From assembly GCA_003221695.1 (NCBI GenBank), contig QHSX01000063.1:1-61321 (forward strand): DNA of 61,321 nucleotides, given 5' to 3'. Shown piece after piece: positions 39,673-48,841 of the stretch (position 1 is the stretch's first letter; the number at the start of each line of letters is the position of its first letter). Under the pieces are notes generated by a model. That model ran no database searches. It saw only the letters and a program-made list of their open reading frames with translations, and was not told where the DNA came from. The stretch is from Candidatus Rokuibacteriota bacterium (lineage in GTDB: Bacteria > Methylomirabilota > Methylomirabilia > Rokubacteriales > CSP1-6). The translations under genes and the position numbers were made by a program.

Positions 39673-40368
39673 ATGCGAGTGCTGGTGGTCGAGGACGAGC
39701 CGGACCTCGGCGACCTGCTGGGCGATTTCCTCCTCGACCTCGGACACCACCCGCTGGTGGTCAGGAGCGCCGAAGCCGCGCTCGGCAAGCTCCAGACCGA
39801 ACGCCCCGACGCGATCATCCTCGACGTCCATCTGCCGGGCATGAGCGGCCTCGACTTCCTCCAGCTCCGCCTCGTGCGCGAGCTCGGCGTACCGATCGTC
39901 GCCGTCTCGGGTGTCGCGACCGAGAGCCAGGCCCGTGAGTGCCTGCGCCTGGGCGCGACCGACTTCATGGGCAAGCCCATCCCGCTCGACCGGCTCGGCG
40001 AGATCCTCTCGGTCATCGAGCCGCACGCGCTGAGCCGCCTCGAGGAGTCCTGGCGGCACGACCGACGCGCCTCGTCACGAGCGCTCCTCGCCCTGCCGAT
40101 CCGGGTGCTCGAGTACGGCGGCAGCGAGCACCGCGGGACGACCGTGGAGCTGGGCGTGGAGGGCCTGAAGGCGCGTCTGGACGCGTCGCTCAGGCCACGC
40201 ACGGTGGTGAGGCTCTCGTTCACGCCGCCCGACGCGGGCTCGGCGATCACCGTGACGTCGCTCGTGATCCGCGCGGACCCCGACGGGTACGCGTTCGCCT
40301 TCGTCCGCCTGCCGGAGGCCGACACCCGGCGCCTCCGCGACCTGATCCGGCGCCCGCCGTCCCGCTGA
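39673..40368 (+). CDS. Response regulator: REC domain fused to PilZ domain
   Basis: A 231-aa protein. The N-terminal receiver has the acidic pair E7/D8, phospho-acceptor D51 (IILDVHLPGMSG) and the lysine in MGKPIPL near residue 100. The C-terminal part (about 130-225) looks like PilZ, with a basic RRASSRALLALPIRVLEY start and VELGVEGLKA, similar to the RxxxR and D/NxSxxG c-di-GMP motifs but with the second motif altered (VELGVEG). Whether it binds c-di-GMP is uncertain. No histidine kinase is adjacent. It is the first plus-strand gene in the window. Confidence 0.8.
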   Translation: MRVLVVEDEPDLGDLLGDFLLDLGHHPLVVRSAEAALGKLQTERPDAIILDVHLPGMSGLDFLQLRLVRELGVPIVAVSGVATESQARECLRLGATDFMGKPIPLDRLGEILSVIEPHALSRLEESWRHDRRASSRALLALPIRVLEYGGSEHRGTTVELGVEGLKARLDASLRPRTVVRLSFTPPDAGSAITVTSLVIRADPDGYAFAFVRLPEADTRRLRDLIRRPPSR

Positions 40369-40383
40369 GGGCGGGACGGCGGG

Positions 40384-41937
40384 TCACGCCTCCGTGAGCG
40401 ACGCGAGCGCGCCGGCGCGGTCGGAGGCGGCGAGGCGGGCGAGCACGCGGTCGGCCAGGGCCACCGCGCGCGCCTCGGCGTCGGGTCCCTGGAGCACCAG
40501 CGTGCGATAGCGCAGCGCGAGCTCCCGTGACGCCTGGAATCCGCCGCCGTTCGCCGCGTCGCACTCGGCCGCGCGGATCACGCTCGCGAGCAGCGTGTCG
40601 AAGTGCGCCCGCATGCGGCGTCGCACATCGCCGTAACCCTTCACGAGCTGGGCGCCGCGTGCGACTTCCAGGGCGAGCGCCCTGTCCCAGCCCACGCACC
40701 GCGCCAGGGCGGCGAGCCATCGGTCGATGCGCACGTGCTCTTCGTGCGCGCGGTGAGAGATCGGGCGCAGCGGGCGGAGCAGCGTCAGCACCCACACGCG
40801 CAGGTAGCCCAGGACCGTCGTGGTCTTGACGTGCTGACCGAGGGCCGGCCGGCCGTGGGGCCAGCGGCGCTCGGCCCAGCGGGCGAAGGGCGCAACGAGT
40901 CGGTGGGGCAGGATGCCGTAGATCTCGTCGAGGTCCGGCTTGAGGAAATCGGTGACGACGATCTCGCCCCGCAGCGCTCCCTTCTCCCGCCGGATCCGGT
41001 CGAACCGGCTCGGACGAGTCTTGAGCTGGGCCACGCGGATGGCGTCTTCGTACGCCATCCAGACGGCCAGGTGACGGGCGACGACGCGGGCCAGCTCGGG
41101 GTCGGCCGCGAACGGCCGGAGCCGCTCGAGGTACCGCTCGGCGTAGCGCCGGTCCTGATAGTCCACGAGCCGGGTGATTGCTGCCGCGAGCGTCGGCCGC
41201 AGCTCGGCTGGGAAGACGCCCACCTTCCGCTCGATGTCCGGATCGAGCGCCGGGCTCGTTGGGGAGGGAGGGAGGGAGGGGTCCCGGGCCCCCTCCCCCC
41301 CTCCCGCCTTCAGACGCGTCGCGACGGCCAGCCCGGCGTCGAAGCCGCGGAGGTTGGCGTCGACCTGCACGCCCTTCGCTCGGATCGCGTCCCGGTAGGC
41401 ATCGACGCGGATCGGCAGGACGCCCGAGCCCGCCAGGGCGCCGAGCAGCACGGCATTGGCCTCGGTTCCGTGCTCGCGGGCCAGGGCCAGCGCGTCGAAG
41501 GCGAAGAGCGCCCGCGAGAACGCACGCGCCCCAGCGTCGAGATCCTCGCTCGAGTAGATCCCACGCCCTGTCGCGATCTTCTCGTGGATCGAGTAAAGCC
41601 GATGGGTGCTCGCGATGATCGTCGTCCGGTCGGGCGACGGAAAGCCGAGCTCGATCATCCGACCGACCTCGAGGAACTCCGGCGCGAGAAGGACGTCGAG
41701 CGCGCCGGGCACCGGATAGAGCGAGAACGCGGGCGGCTCCGCCGTGCCGTCACGCTCCGTGAAGAGCTCGATGTAGTACGTGGTCGAGCCGGTACGCTGG
41801 GCGACGCCCGGAATCGAGGTGCCGTGGACCTGGAGCCCGTCGGCCAGCGCCGCGTCGACGATCCACTCGAGGAGGACGCCGCCACCCTGCCCGCCGACGG
41901 CGGGGATCAGGATGGACAGGAGCCGCGCGTCGCTCAC
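40384..41937 (-). CDS. iorB: Indolepyruvate:ferredoxin oxidoreductase, beta subunit (extended)
   Basis: Gamma-domain partner of IorA, 517 aa. The N-terminal 200 residues are the 2-oxoacid:ferredoxin oxidoreductase gamma/E3 domain (PAVGGQGGGVLLEWI). A DUF6537-like helical C-terminal half follows (residues 250-517), as seen in long IorB proteins. A 16-residue low-complexity stretch (GGGEGARDPSLPPSPT) separating the halves is encoded by a G-rich inverted repeat. GTG at 41937 overlaps the iorA stop. Confidence 0.88.
   Translation of the reverse strand: MSDARLLSILIPAVGGQGGGVLLEWIVDAALADGLQVHGTSIPGVAQRTGSTTYYIELFTERDGTAEPPAFSLYPVPGALDVLLAPEFLEVGRMIELGFPSPDRTTIIASTHRLYSIHEKIATGRGIYSSEDLDAGARAFSRALFAFDALALAREHGTEANAVLLGALAGSGVLPIRVDAYRDAIRAKGVQVDANLRGFDAGLAVATRLKAGGGEGARDPSLPPSPTSPALDPDIERKVGVFPAELRPTLAAAITRLVDYQDRRYAERYLERLRPFAADPELARVVARHLAVWMAYEDAIRVAQLKTRPSRFDRIRREKGALRGEIVVTDFLKPDLDEIYGILPHRLVAPFARWAERRWPHGRPALGQHVKTTTVLGYLRVWVLTLLRPLRPISHRAHEEHVRIDRWLAALARCVGWDRALALEVARGAQLVKGYGDVRRRMRAHFDTLLASVIRAAECDAANGGGFQASRELALRYRTLVLQGPDAEARAVALADRVLARLAASDRAGALASLTEA
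41260..41306. repeat. G-quadruplex-prone run and inverted repeat inside iorB
   Basis: On the plus strand (template strand of iorB) 41261-41281 has five G runs of 3-4 separated by single A residues, a canonical quadruplex pattern. It is followed by TCCCGGG and a C-rich arm (41288-41305) that can fold back on the G arm. The insertion keeps the reading frame. Confidence 0.75.
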
Positions 41938-44078
41938 GCCGTAACGGCGGCGAGGCGCCCGATGACGCGACGACGCACGCGGCCCACGAAGCGCGTCCAC
42001 CGCGTCGGGTTCGCGATCACCCTGACCTCGTAGAAGGACGGGCAGAGCACCGCGGCGTGTGCGACCTCACCGCAGACGCCGCAGCCGACGCATGTCTCGT
42101 CCACGTAGGCGATCGGATCCTCTCGCAGCGGGTCGGGGTTCTCCCGGAGGGTGAGCGATGGACAGCCGTTCAGACGCATGCACGAGTGGTCGCCCGTGCA
42201 GACGTCGGGATCCACCCCGAAGCGCGGCTGGACGACCTCCGCGCCCGCGGCGATCGCCTGCCGGACGCGGGGCTTCTCGCGGCGCTGGCGCTCGAGCATG
42301 CACTCGTTCCGGGCGATGATGACCTTGAGGCCCGGCACCCGCGTCGTGAGCGCCTCGCGGAGCGTCCCGATGACCTCGGCAATCCGGTAGGAGTTCACCG
42401 TGCGGATCCACTTGACGCCGAGCCCGCGGAGCGCGTCGGGGATGCCCATCCGCAGCGGCTCGTTGCGGGCGTTCGTGCCGGTCGACGGGACGTGGTGCTG
42501 GCCCGTCGCCGCGGCGTAGAAGTTGTCGAGGATCACGAGCACCGAATCCTGCCGGTTGTACATCGCGTTCGCGACGCCGTTCGTCAGTCCGTTGTGCCAG
42601 AAGCCCCCGTCGCCCATCACCGCGACGGTCCGCTTGCCGAAGAGCGGCGCGACGGCGCTCGACGACGCGAGCCCCATGCCGTACCCGAGGACCGAGTTCC
42701 CGACATTGAACGGTGCCTGCGTCGAGAACGTGGAGCACCCGATGTCTGCCGAGACGTGCGTGTCGCCGATCGCGGGCTCGCGCTGGCGCAGGATCTTCAA
42801 CGCGCTGAACACCGGGCGCTCCGGGCACCCGGTGCAGAAGGACGGGGGCCGCTTCGCGACAGGCTCGGGGAGCACGGAGCGGACTTTTTCCCGGTGGGCG
42901 GTGAGCGCCTGGTAGCGCGCGTCGATCTCGGTCGCCGACCGCGACGTGAGCCCGCCGGCGGTGAGAAACCGCCGGAGCCCGCCGATCACGAGCTGCGGGA
43001 CGTACTCGCCGTGGGGGGAGAAGACGTGCTTGCCCTGGATCTCGACATCGAGCCGGGCGTCGTGGGCGAGCGCCCCGAGCTCGCGCTCGATGTAGTTCGG
43101 CATGCCCTCTTCGACGACGAGCACGCGCCGCTTGCCCCGGAGGAAGGCGAGCAGCTCGTCGGGGACGAGCGGGTGGATGGCGTTCAGAACCAGGAGCGGG
43201 ATCGCCGTGCCGCCGCGCGTGTCGGCGAGGCCGAGCACGTGGAGCCCGCGCAGCGTCGTGTTCCAGAGGCCCCCCTGCATGACGATCCCCAGATCGGGCT
43301 CGGCCCCGCGATGGTGCTCGTTCAGCCGGTGCTCGACGATGTAGCGCTGCGCCGCCGGCAGACGCTTCTCGAACTTCTGCGCTTCCATCTGATACGTGAA
43401 CGGCGGCAGGTTGATGCGCTCGAGGCTGAAGCTCGGCTCGCTGAGCGGCGAGAGCATGCTGATCTTCGGTCGCACGTTATCCCGGCAGCGGAGCGTGCCG
43501 CGCATGTGACAGGCGCGGATGCGGATCGAGAAGAGGACGGGCTCGTGGCACGCCTCGGAGAGGCCGAAGCCCGCTTCCACGAAGCGCGCGAAGGACTCGA
43601 GGCTGTTGCGCGGGTCGAGCAGCGGGAGGGACGACTTCAGCGCGGTCGAGTGCGTGCGCTCCTGGAGGATCGAGGCGCCCTCGCCGTAGTCCTCGCCGAT
43701 CACGACGACGGTGCCACCGATGACGCCGGCGGACGCGACGTGCGAGAGCGCGTCGGAGGCGACGTTGGTGCCGACCACCGACTTCCACGTGACGGCTCCC
43801 CGCATCGGGTAGTTGATCGAGGCGCCCAGGAGCGCCGCCGCGGCCGCCTCGCTCCCCGATTGCTCGAAGTAGATCCCGAGGGGCTTGAGCAGCGGCTCGT
43901 TCGCGTCGGCCAGGACGTCGATCAGGTAGGAAACGGGCGCGCCCGGGTAGCCGCCCACGTAGCTCACGCCCGACTGGAGCAGCGCCTTGGTGATCGCCAG
44001 GATCCCCTCGCCGCGCAGCACCTCCCCCGCGCCGTAGCCGAGCTGTTTCACGTCCTCAGCGAACGAGCGCTCACCCAT
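41934..44078 (-). CDS. iorA: Indolepyruvate:ferredoxin oxidoreductase, alpha subunit
   Basis: Decarboxylates aryl-pyruvates (from aromatic amino acids) to acyl-CoA, reducing ferredoxin. It is 714 aa: N-terminal pyrimidine-binding and transketolase-C domains (VGGYPGAPVSYLIDVLAD), then a ThDP domain with GDGGFWHNGLTNGVANAMYN. A C-terminal ferredoxin domain carries CTGDHSCMRLNGC and CVGCGVCGEVAHAAVLC. The start MGERSFAEDVKQ at 44078 is preferred; longer readings have a basic non-homologous leader. Confidence 0.92.
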   Translation of the reverse strand: MGERSFAEDVKQLGYGAGEVLRGEGILAITKALLQSGVSYVGGYPGAPVSYLIDVLADANEPLLKPLGIYFEQSGSEAAAAALLGASINYPMRGAVTWKSVVGTNVASDALSHVASAGVIGGTVVVIGEDYGEGASILQERTHSTALKSSLPLLDPRNSLESFARFVEAGFGLSEACHEPVLFSIRIRACHMRGTLRCRDNVRPKISMLSPLSEPSFSLERINLPPFTYQMEAQKFEKRLPAAQRYIVEHRLNEHHRGAEPDLGIVMQGGLWNTTLRGLHVLGLADTRGGTAIPLLVLNAIHPLVPDELLAFLRGKRRVLVVEEGMPNYIERELGALAHDARLDVEIQGKHVFSPHGEYVPQLVIGGLRRFLTAGGLTSRSATEIDARYQALTAHREKVRSVLPEPVAKRPPSFCTGCPERPVFSALKILRQREPAIGDTHVSADIGCSTFSTQAPFNVGNSVLGYGMGLASSSAVAPLFGKRTVAVMGDGGFWHNGLTNGVANAMYNRQDSVLVILDNFYAAATGQHHVPSTGTNARNEPLRMGIPDALRGLGVKWIRTVNSYRIAEVIGTLREALTTRVPGLKVIIARNECMLERQRREKPRVRQAIAAGAEVVQPRFGVDPDVCTGDHSCMRLNGCPSLTLRENPDPLREDPIAYVDETCVGCGVCGEVAHAAVLCPSFYEVRVIANPTRWTRFVGRVRRRVIGRLAAVTA

Positions 44079-44099
44079 GGCCGGTAGTGTACTACGACC

Positions 44100-44322
44100 G
44101 TGGACGTCGTGATCCGCCGCGCGCTGCCCGCGGACGCGCGGAGCGCCATCCGGTCTCCTGCGCGGTTCGCGGCGCGTTACCACGCTGAGGGTCGACGGCA
44201 CGCGCGTCCTTCGGATCGCGTCGGACCCGTACTCTGAGGGCTCCTATCTGCGAATGGGCGCACGGCGAGTCGCTCAGTGGCCGTCCACGCCGAGGGGACG
44301 GGCGCTCCCGCCGCTGGAATAG
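44100..44322 (+). pseudogene. Remnant of a GNAT acetyltransferase (internal deletion and frameshift)
   Basis: The 5' part (GTG at 44100) reads VDVVIRRALPADARSA, a typical GNAT N terminus. From about 44170 a different frame reads VDGTRVLRIASDPYSEGSYL then RMGARRVAQWPSTPRGRALP, ending at 44322, a typical GNAT C terminus. The central core with the acetyl-CoA loop is gone. This accounts for most of the 319-bp gap between iorA and the endonuclease; nothing else is recognisable there. Confidence 0.7.
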
Positions 44323-44397
44323 GGCGTTGGCCCGCAAGACGTAGGCGTATCTGATTTGAGGCATTGACCGTGCGTCGAGTCGCGCGACGCTGGATGT

Positions 44398-45314
44398 GTG
44401 AGGCTGCCTCAGCCGTATGTCGTGATCGATCCCGAGGTGCTCAGGCGGCTCTACGTGGACGAGAGGCTCACGACCGATGAGGTCGCGGCCCGGCTGGGGT
44501 GCGGGGCGACGACGGTGGCGAGAAGGCTACGCGAGTTCGGGATTCAAGCCCGCCCCCGGGGACCATTCCCCGGGTACGCATTCGAGCGCAGCACAGCCGC
44601 TCCATATCGCCGCACTCAATGGTCCCCGAGACAGCCTATGTCGTGGGCTTGATCGCGACGGACGGCAACCTCTCAGGAAACGGGCGCGCCGTCTCGATCA
44701 CCTCGAAGGATCTGGATCTGCTCGAGACCGTACGAGCGTGTCTCGACCTGCGAACCAGGATCAGCCCCGTGAAGGGTGGCTATGGGACGACGTGCTACCG
44801 TGTCCAGTGGAGCGACCGTCGGTTCTATGGCGGGCTCGTTGGGATAGGGCTGACGCCCGCCAAGAGTCTCACCCTGGGGCCACTGGTGATTCCCAACGAA
44901 TGCTTCGTCGATTTCTTCCGCGGCTGCGTCGACAGGGACGGCACGGTCCTCGTGTACATCGACCGGTATCACACGCGGACGGGGACAAAATACGTCTACG
45001 AGCGTCTCTACGTGTCCCTCGTCTCCGCGAGTCGCCCCTTTCTCGAGTGGATCCAGGCGACGGCGCATCGGCTCGTCGGTGTCTCCGGGACCATCAATAC
45101 AAAGAGGAACCGGGACCGGCGGCCGATCTCAATTCTTCGCTACGCGAAGGCCGAGTCGATCCGGGTGATCGGCTGGATGTACTACGCGCCCGAGGTCCCG
45201 TGTCTCGCTCGCAAGCGAGCGAACGCCGAGGCGTTCCTCTCGCCTCTGGGACGCGCCCTTGTCCGCCACGTCGGCCGACCGAGGGTCGGATGGCTGTACA
45301 ATGTAGCGCCATAA
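44398..45314 (+). pseudogene. HTH-LAGLIDADG homing-endonuclease-like gene, frameshifted
   Basis: Frame 1 (GTG at 44398) encodes an HTH domain (RLTTDEVAARLGCGATTVAR). A second frame encodes a LAGLIDADG protein with both catalytic helices: YVVGLIATDGNLS and FFRGCVDRDGTV. The frames join logically at the C run 44624-44627: one extra base there would read WSPETAYVVGLIATDG without a break. It ends 21 nt before tRNA-Leu. As it stands only a 231-aa product from ATG 44619, lacking the HTH, could be made. It may be a real decay event or a homopolymer error. Confidence 0.82.
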
Positions 45315-45335
45315 GGTGGGACCCTGAACAAGCCC

Positions 45336-45421
45336 GCCGGAGTGTCGGAACGGAAGACGATGGCGTCTCAAAAGCGCCTGCCCGTAAGGGCGTGCGGGTT
45401 CGAATCCCGCCTCCGGCACCA
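45336..45421 (+). tRNA. tRNA-Leu (anticodon CAA)
   Basis: An 86-nt class II tRNA with encoded CCA. Acceptor GCCGGAG pairs with CTCCGGC, the anticodon loop is CTCAAAA, the variable arm is GCCCGTAAGGGC, and the T arm is GCGGGTTCGAATCCCGC. Confidence 0.95.
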
Positions 45422-45467
45422 TACCTTGACAACCTTTCCCGCCGCCCGGTAACGTGATGCTTCGCGT

Positions 45468-46604
<1,137 letters not shown>

Positions 46605-46621
46605 GACCGGGGCCCTCCCCG

Positions 46622-46828
46622 TTACTTCACGAGATCCACGAGTGTGACTCCCAGCGCTCTCGTGATCTGTTCCAATGTGTCCAGCGTCGGAGGATGCATT
46701 GCTCGCTCAAGACGGGCTAGCGTCACACGGTTGATATGCGCCTTCTTTGCGAGAGCTTCCTGGCTCATGCCCTGCTTATGCCGAAGCTCAGCGATCCGGG
46801 CCGCGACCTTTCTGGTAGCTGGTGTCAC
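46622..46828 (-). CDS. XRE-family HTH regulator of the island
   Basis: About 68 aa, essentially one HTH_3 domain (QGMSQEALAKKAHINRVTLARLERAM). GTG at 46828 is chosen because an 18-bp palindrome lies immediately upstream. An in-frame ATG at 46861 would include that palindrome in the coding region. Likely autoregulator of the island genes or of integrase, inferred from position. Confidence 0.8.
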   Translation of the reverse strand: MTPATRKVAARIAELRHKQGMSQEALAKKAHINRVTLARLERAMHPPTLDTLEQITRALGVTLVDLVK

Positions 46829-46866
46829 AGTAGCATGCACGCTACTACAGAATTGGTCCATGTCAA
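46829..46866 (-). promoter_or_regulatory. Palindromic operator and possible promoter for the XRE gene
   Basis: 46829-46846 reads AGTAGCATGCACGCTACT, a palindrome with 6-bp arms. On the minus strand TTGACA (46866-46861) lies 16 bp before TAGCGT inside the palindrome, so a repressor bound here would cover the -10. If used, the transcript would be almost leaderless. Confidence 0.55.
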
Positions 46867-47060
46867 CAGCGAGCACGAGAGCGGGGGTCCAGATCCCGAA
46901 TGACTTCATCAACGACCCGGGCAACGCGGGAGTCGGCCTGCCGGAAATGGGCCACCCACGTATCAAACTCAGATCGGCGGACGAGGATCTTGCCGCCCAC
47001 CCGGTAGTGGGGCAGCGGCCGGGCCGGGTGGTCCAGGTACTCCCTGAGCGTCCTGTTCTT
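46863..47060 (-). pseudogene. Excisionase-type HTH protein, N-terminally truncated
   Basis: A minus-strand reading with stop at 46865-46863 encodes RTLREYLDHPARPLPHYRVG then GKILVRRSEFDTWVAHFRQ, the second half of an excise/MerR-like excisionase domain. The expected first 15-20 residues with the first HTH helix are absent; upstream the frame runs straight into the end of the HEAT gene, with no start codon. It appears cut off by the insertion or deletion that placed the HEAT genes here. Confidence 0.72.
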
Positions 47061-47857
47061 TATTTCAGTTTCTTCAGTGCCTCGTTTGCGGCGTCTCTTA
47101 TCAGTGTCGACGGATCGCCCGTCGCAAGATTTCGAATCAACGGAATAACGTCAAGGTCCCCCAGTTTTGCGAGCCCCTCGACGCTCTCAAGCCTTACATA
47201 CGGCGAGCTATCCCTCACGGCTCGAAGAAGCGCGTCTTTGATTTTTTGTCTGGACAGAGGATCGCTCACCCTTGAGACATTTTGTGTGTCTAGCATGTGA
47301 GCAAGCACAAAACTTGCCGAGCCCCTTGTGCCGGTGTCGCCGCGATTCAGCAGTTCTATCATGCGATCGAGTGCCGCATCACCAAACCCCGCCAGAGTGC
47401 TCGTTACCATATAGCCCGTTCGTAAAGCTCCAATCAATGCCTCGAGCGATCTTGTGTCTCTCAAAGAAGTGACAGCCGCGATTAGATCCTCATAATATTC
47501 CATCCTTTCCTCAGCGTCGGGGAACGGGTGAGGGAAGTCCGGTCCTTCCTTAGCGTATTTCTGTAAAATGACGGCTTCTCGCTCCTTTTCTAGTGCATTT
47601 TCTCTCTCTAGGACCTTCACCAGAGCCAGCTTAATGTCATCGGATCTTTCGGGCCACTTTCGCAACAAATCTGATAATGCGCGCCGAGGCTCCACGCGCG
47701 CACTATCGGCCTTCAGAAGCCTATAAAACGCCGTGCTGCGATTTCTCCAGTCAGCATCTTCCAACTGCTTTATCGATTGCTCAAGGACCGAGAGATCGGA
47801 TCGCTGGCCGTAGGAGGGAACGACAAGCAGCAGGATTCCGCAAACGAAGACGGACAT
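47060..47857 (-). CDS. HEAT-repeat exported protein, island copy B
   Basis: A 265-aa protein of unknown role. A short hydrophobic N terminus (VFVCGILLLVVPSYGQ) looks like a signal peptide ending at YGQ. The body is alpha-helical HEAT-like repeats ending RDAANEALKKLK. It is a paralogue of the gene just upstream (47883-48689), with shared blocks SDLSVLE, PHPFPDAEER and SRQKIKDAL. In copy A the signal starts at MKRL; here the equivalent position reads AKRL, so translation must begin six residues later. GC is low compared with the flanks. Confidence 0.78.
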   Translation of the reverse strand: MSVFVCGILLLVVPSYGQRSDLSVLEQSIKQLEDADWRNRSTAFYRLLKADSARVEPRRALSDLLRKWPERSDDIKLALVKVLERENALEKEREAVILQKYAKEGPDFPHPFPDAEERMEYYEDLIAAVTSLRDTRSLEALIGALRTGYMVTSTLAGFGDAALDRMIELLNRGDTGTRGSASFVLAHMLDTQNVSRVSDPLSRQKIKDALLRAVRDSSPYVRLESVEGLAKLGDLDVIPLIRNLATGDPSTLIRDAANEALKKLK

Positions 47858-47882
47858 GCCTACGAGTCTCTTCGCCGAAGTT

Positions 47883-48689
47883 CTATCTTAGTTTCTGCAG
47901 TGCTTCATTTGCAGCATCTCTCACTGGTTTAAAAGGATCGTTCATCGAAAGATTTCGAATCAGAGGAATAACGTCAGGATCCTTCAATTTTGCCAGCCCC
48001 TCGACACCCCCGAGTCTCATAAGACCCGACTGATCCCCAGCGGCTCGAATGAGCGCATCTTTGATTTTCTGTCTGGACACAGGATCACTCACCTTCGAAG
48101 CATTTTTCGCGTCGAGCATCCCCGAAAGCACTCCACATGCCGAGTGTCTGGAGACCTCGTCACCGTTATTGAACACTTCGAGTACGCGGTCGAGCGCAGC
48201 ATCGCCGAGTTCTGCCAGGGCGCTCGTTACCATATTCCCCGTGTTTATGGCGCCGACCAACGCGTTCACCGATCTGGGGTCTTTCAAACCCCTGACCGCA
48301 TCGACTAGATACGAATAGTAAGAATCCCTTTCCGCAGCATCTGGGAACGGATGGGGAAAGTTGGGTCCCTTGTATTCCCGCAAAAAGAAATCTAGCCGTG
48401 CCTTTTCTACTTGATTTTCTTTCTCTAACAGCTTGATCACGGCGAGCACAATCTCATCGGATTTTTCGGGCCACCTCCGCAACAGAACCGATAATGCGTC
48501 CCGAGTGAACCCTGGCTCATGGACTAGCCCCATAAGCCTCTCAAACGCCACGCTGCGGTTTTTCCAGTCTGGATCCTTCAACTGCTTTAGCGATTCCTCA
48601 AGGACCGAGAGGTCAGATTGTTGACCATAGGAGGGAAAGGCAACACTCGTCATTGCAAACAAGATAGAGATGCTCGAGAGTCTTTTCAT
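47883..48689 (-). CDS. HEAT-repeat exported protein, island copy A
   Basis: A 268-aa protein of unknown role. The signal peptide MKRLSSISILFAMTSVAFPS ends at YGQ, followed by helical HEAT-like repeats ending VRDAANEALQKLR. It lies 25 nt before its paralogue, a tandem duplication. ATG at 48689 overlaps the stop of a possible 24-residue ORF (48760-48686, MRALIEELKALRLGIDRTVR) as ATGA, which may couple translation. The product is probably periplasmic or cell-surface. No catalytic motif is visible. Confidence 0.78.
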   Translation of the reverse strand: MKRLSSISILFAMTSVAFPSYGQQSDLSVLEESLKQLKDPDWKNRSVAFERLMGLVHEPGFTRDALSVLLRRWPEKSDEIVLAVIKLLEKENQVEKARLDFFLREYKGPNFPHPFPDAAERDSYYSYLVDAVRGLKDPRSVNALVGAINTGNMVTSALAELGDAALDRVLEVFNNGDEVSRHSACGVLSGMLDAKNASKVSDPVSRQKIKDALIRAAGDQSGLMRLGGVEGLAKLKDPDVIPLIRNLSMNDPFKPVRDAANEALQKLR

Positions 48690-48841
48690 TGAGAGCCTCC
48701 ACGCACCGTGCGATCGATACCGAGTCGGAGCGCCTTGAGCTCCTCGATCAGCGCCCGCATTGACGAGGTCGGCCATCGGCTTCTGGCAGGAACGATCCCA
48801 GTTGATTGTCGTTCGCATCGGTCATTCCTCAGCTTCCTCCA
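48690..48841. other. Gap upstream of the HEAT genes with a possible 24-residue ORF
   Basis: The only readable item is a minus-strand mini-ORF (ATG 48760 to TGA 48686) overlapping the HEAT gene start. Family and function are unknown, and it could be the tail of a lost gene. Nothing else is recognised here. Confidence 0.35.

Noticed and set aside
45336-45421. Intron or endonuclease target inside tRNA-Leu(CAA)
   Set aside because: The tRNA folds normally end to end with no insertion, so there is no sign that the neighbouring endonuclease gene interrupts or excises from it.
44477-45457. A 326-residue plus-strand frame running over the endonuclease and tRNA-Leu
   Set aside because: It translates the LAGLIDADG gene in the wrong frame and then the tRNA. 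No homology pattern is visible.
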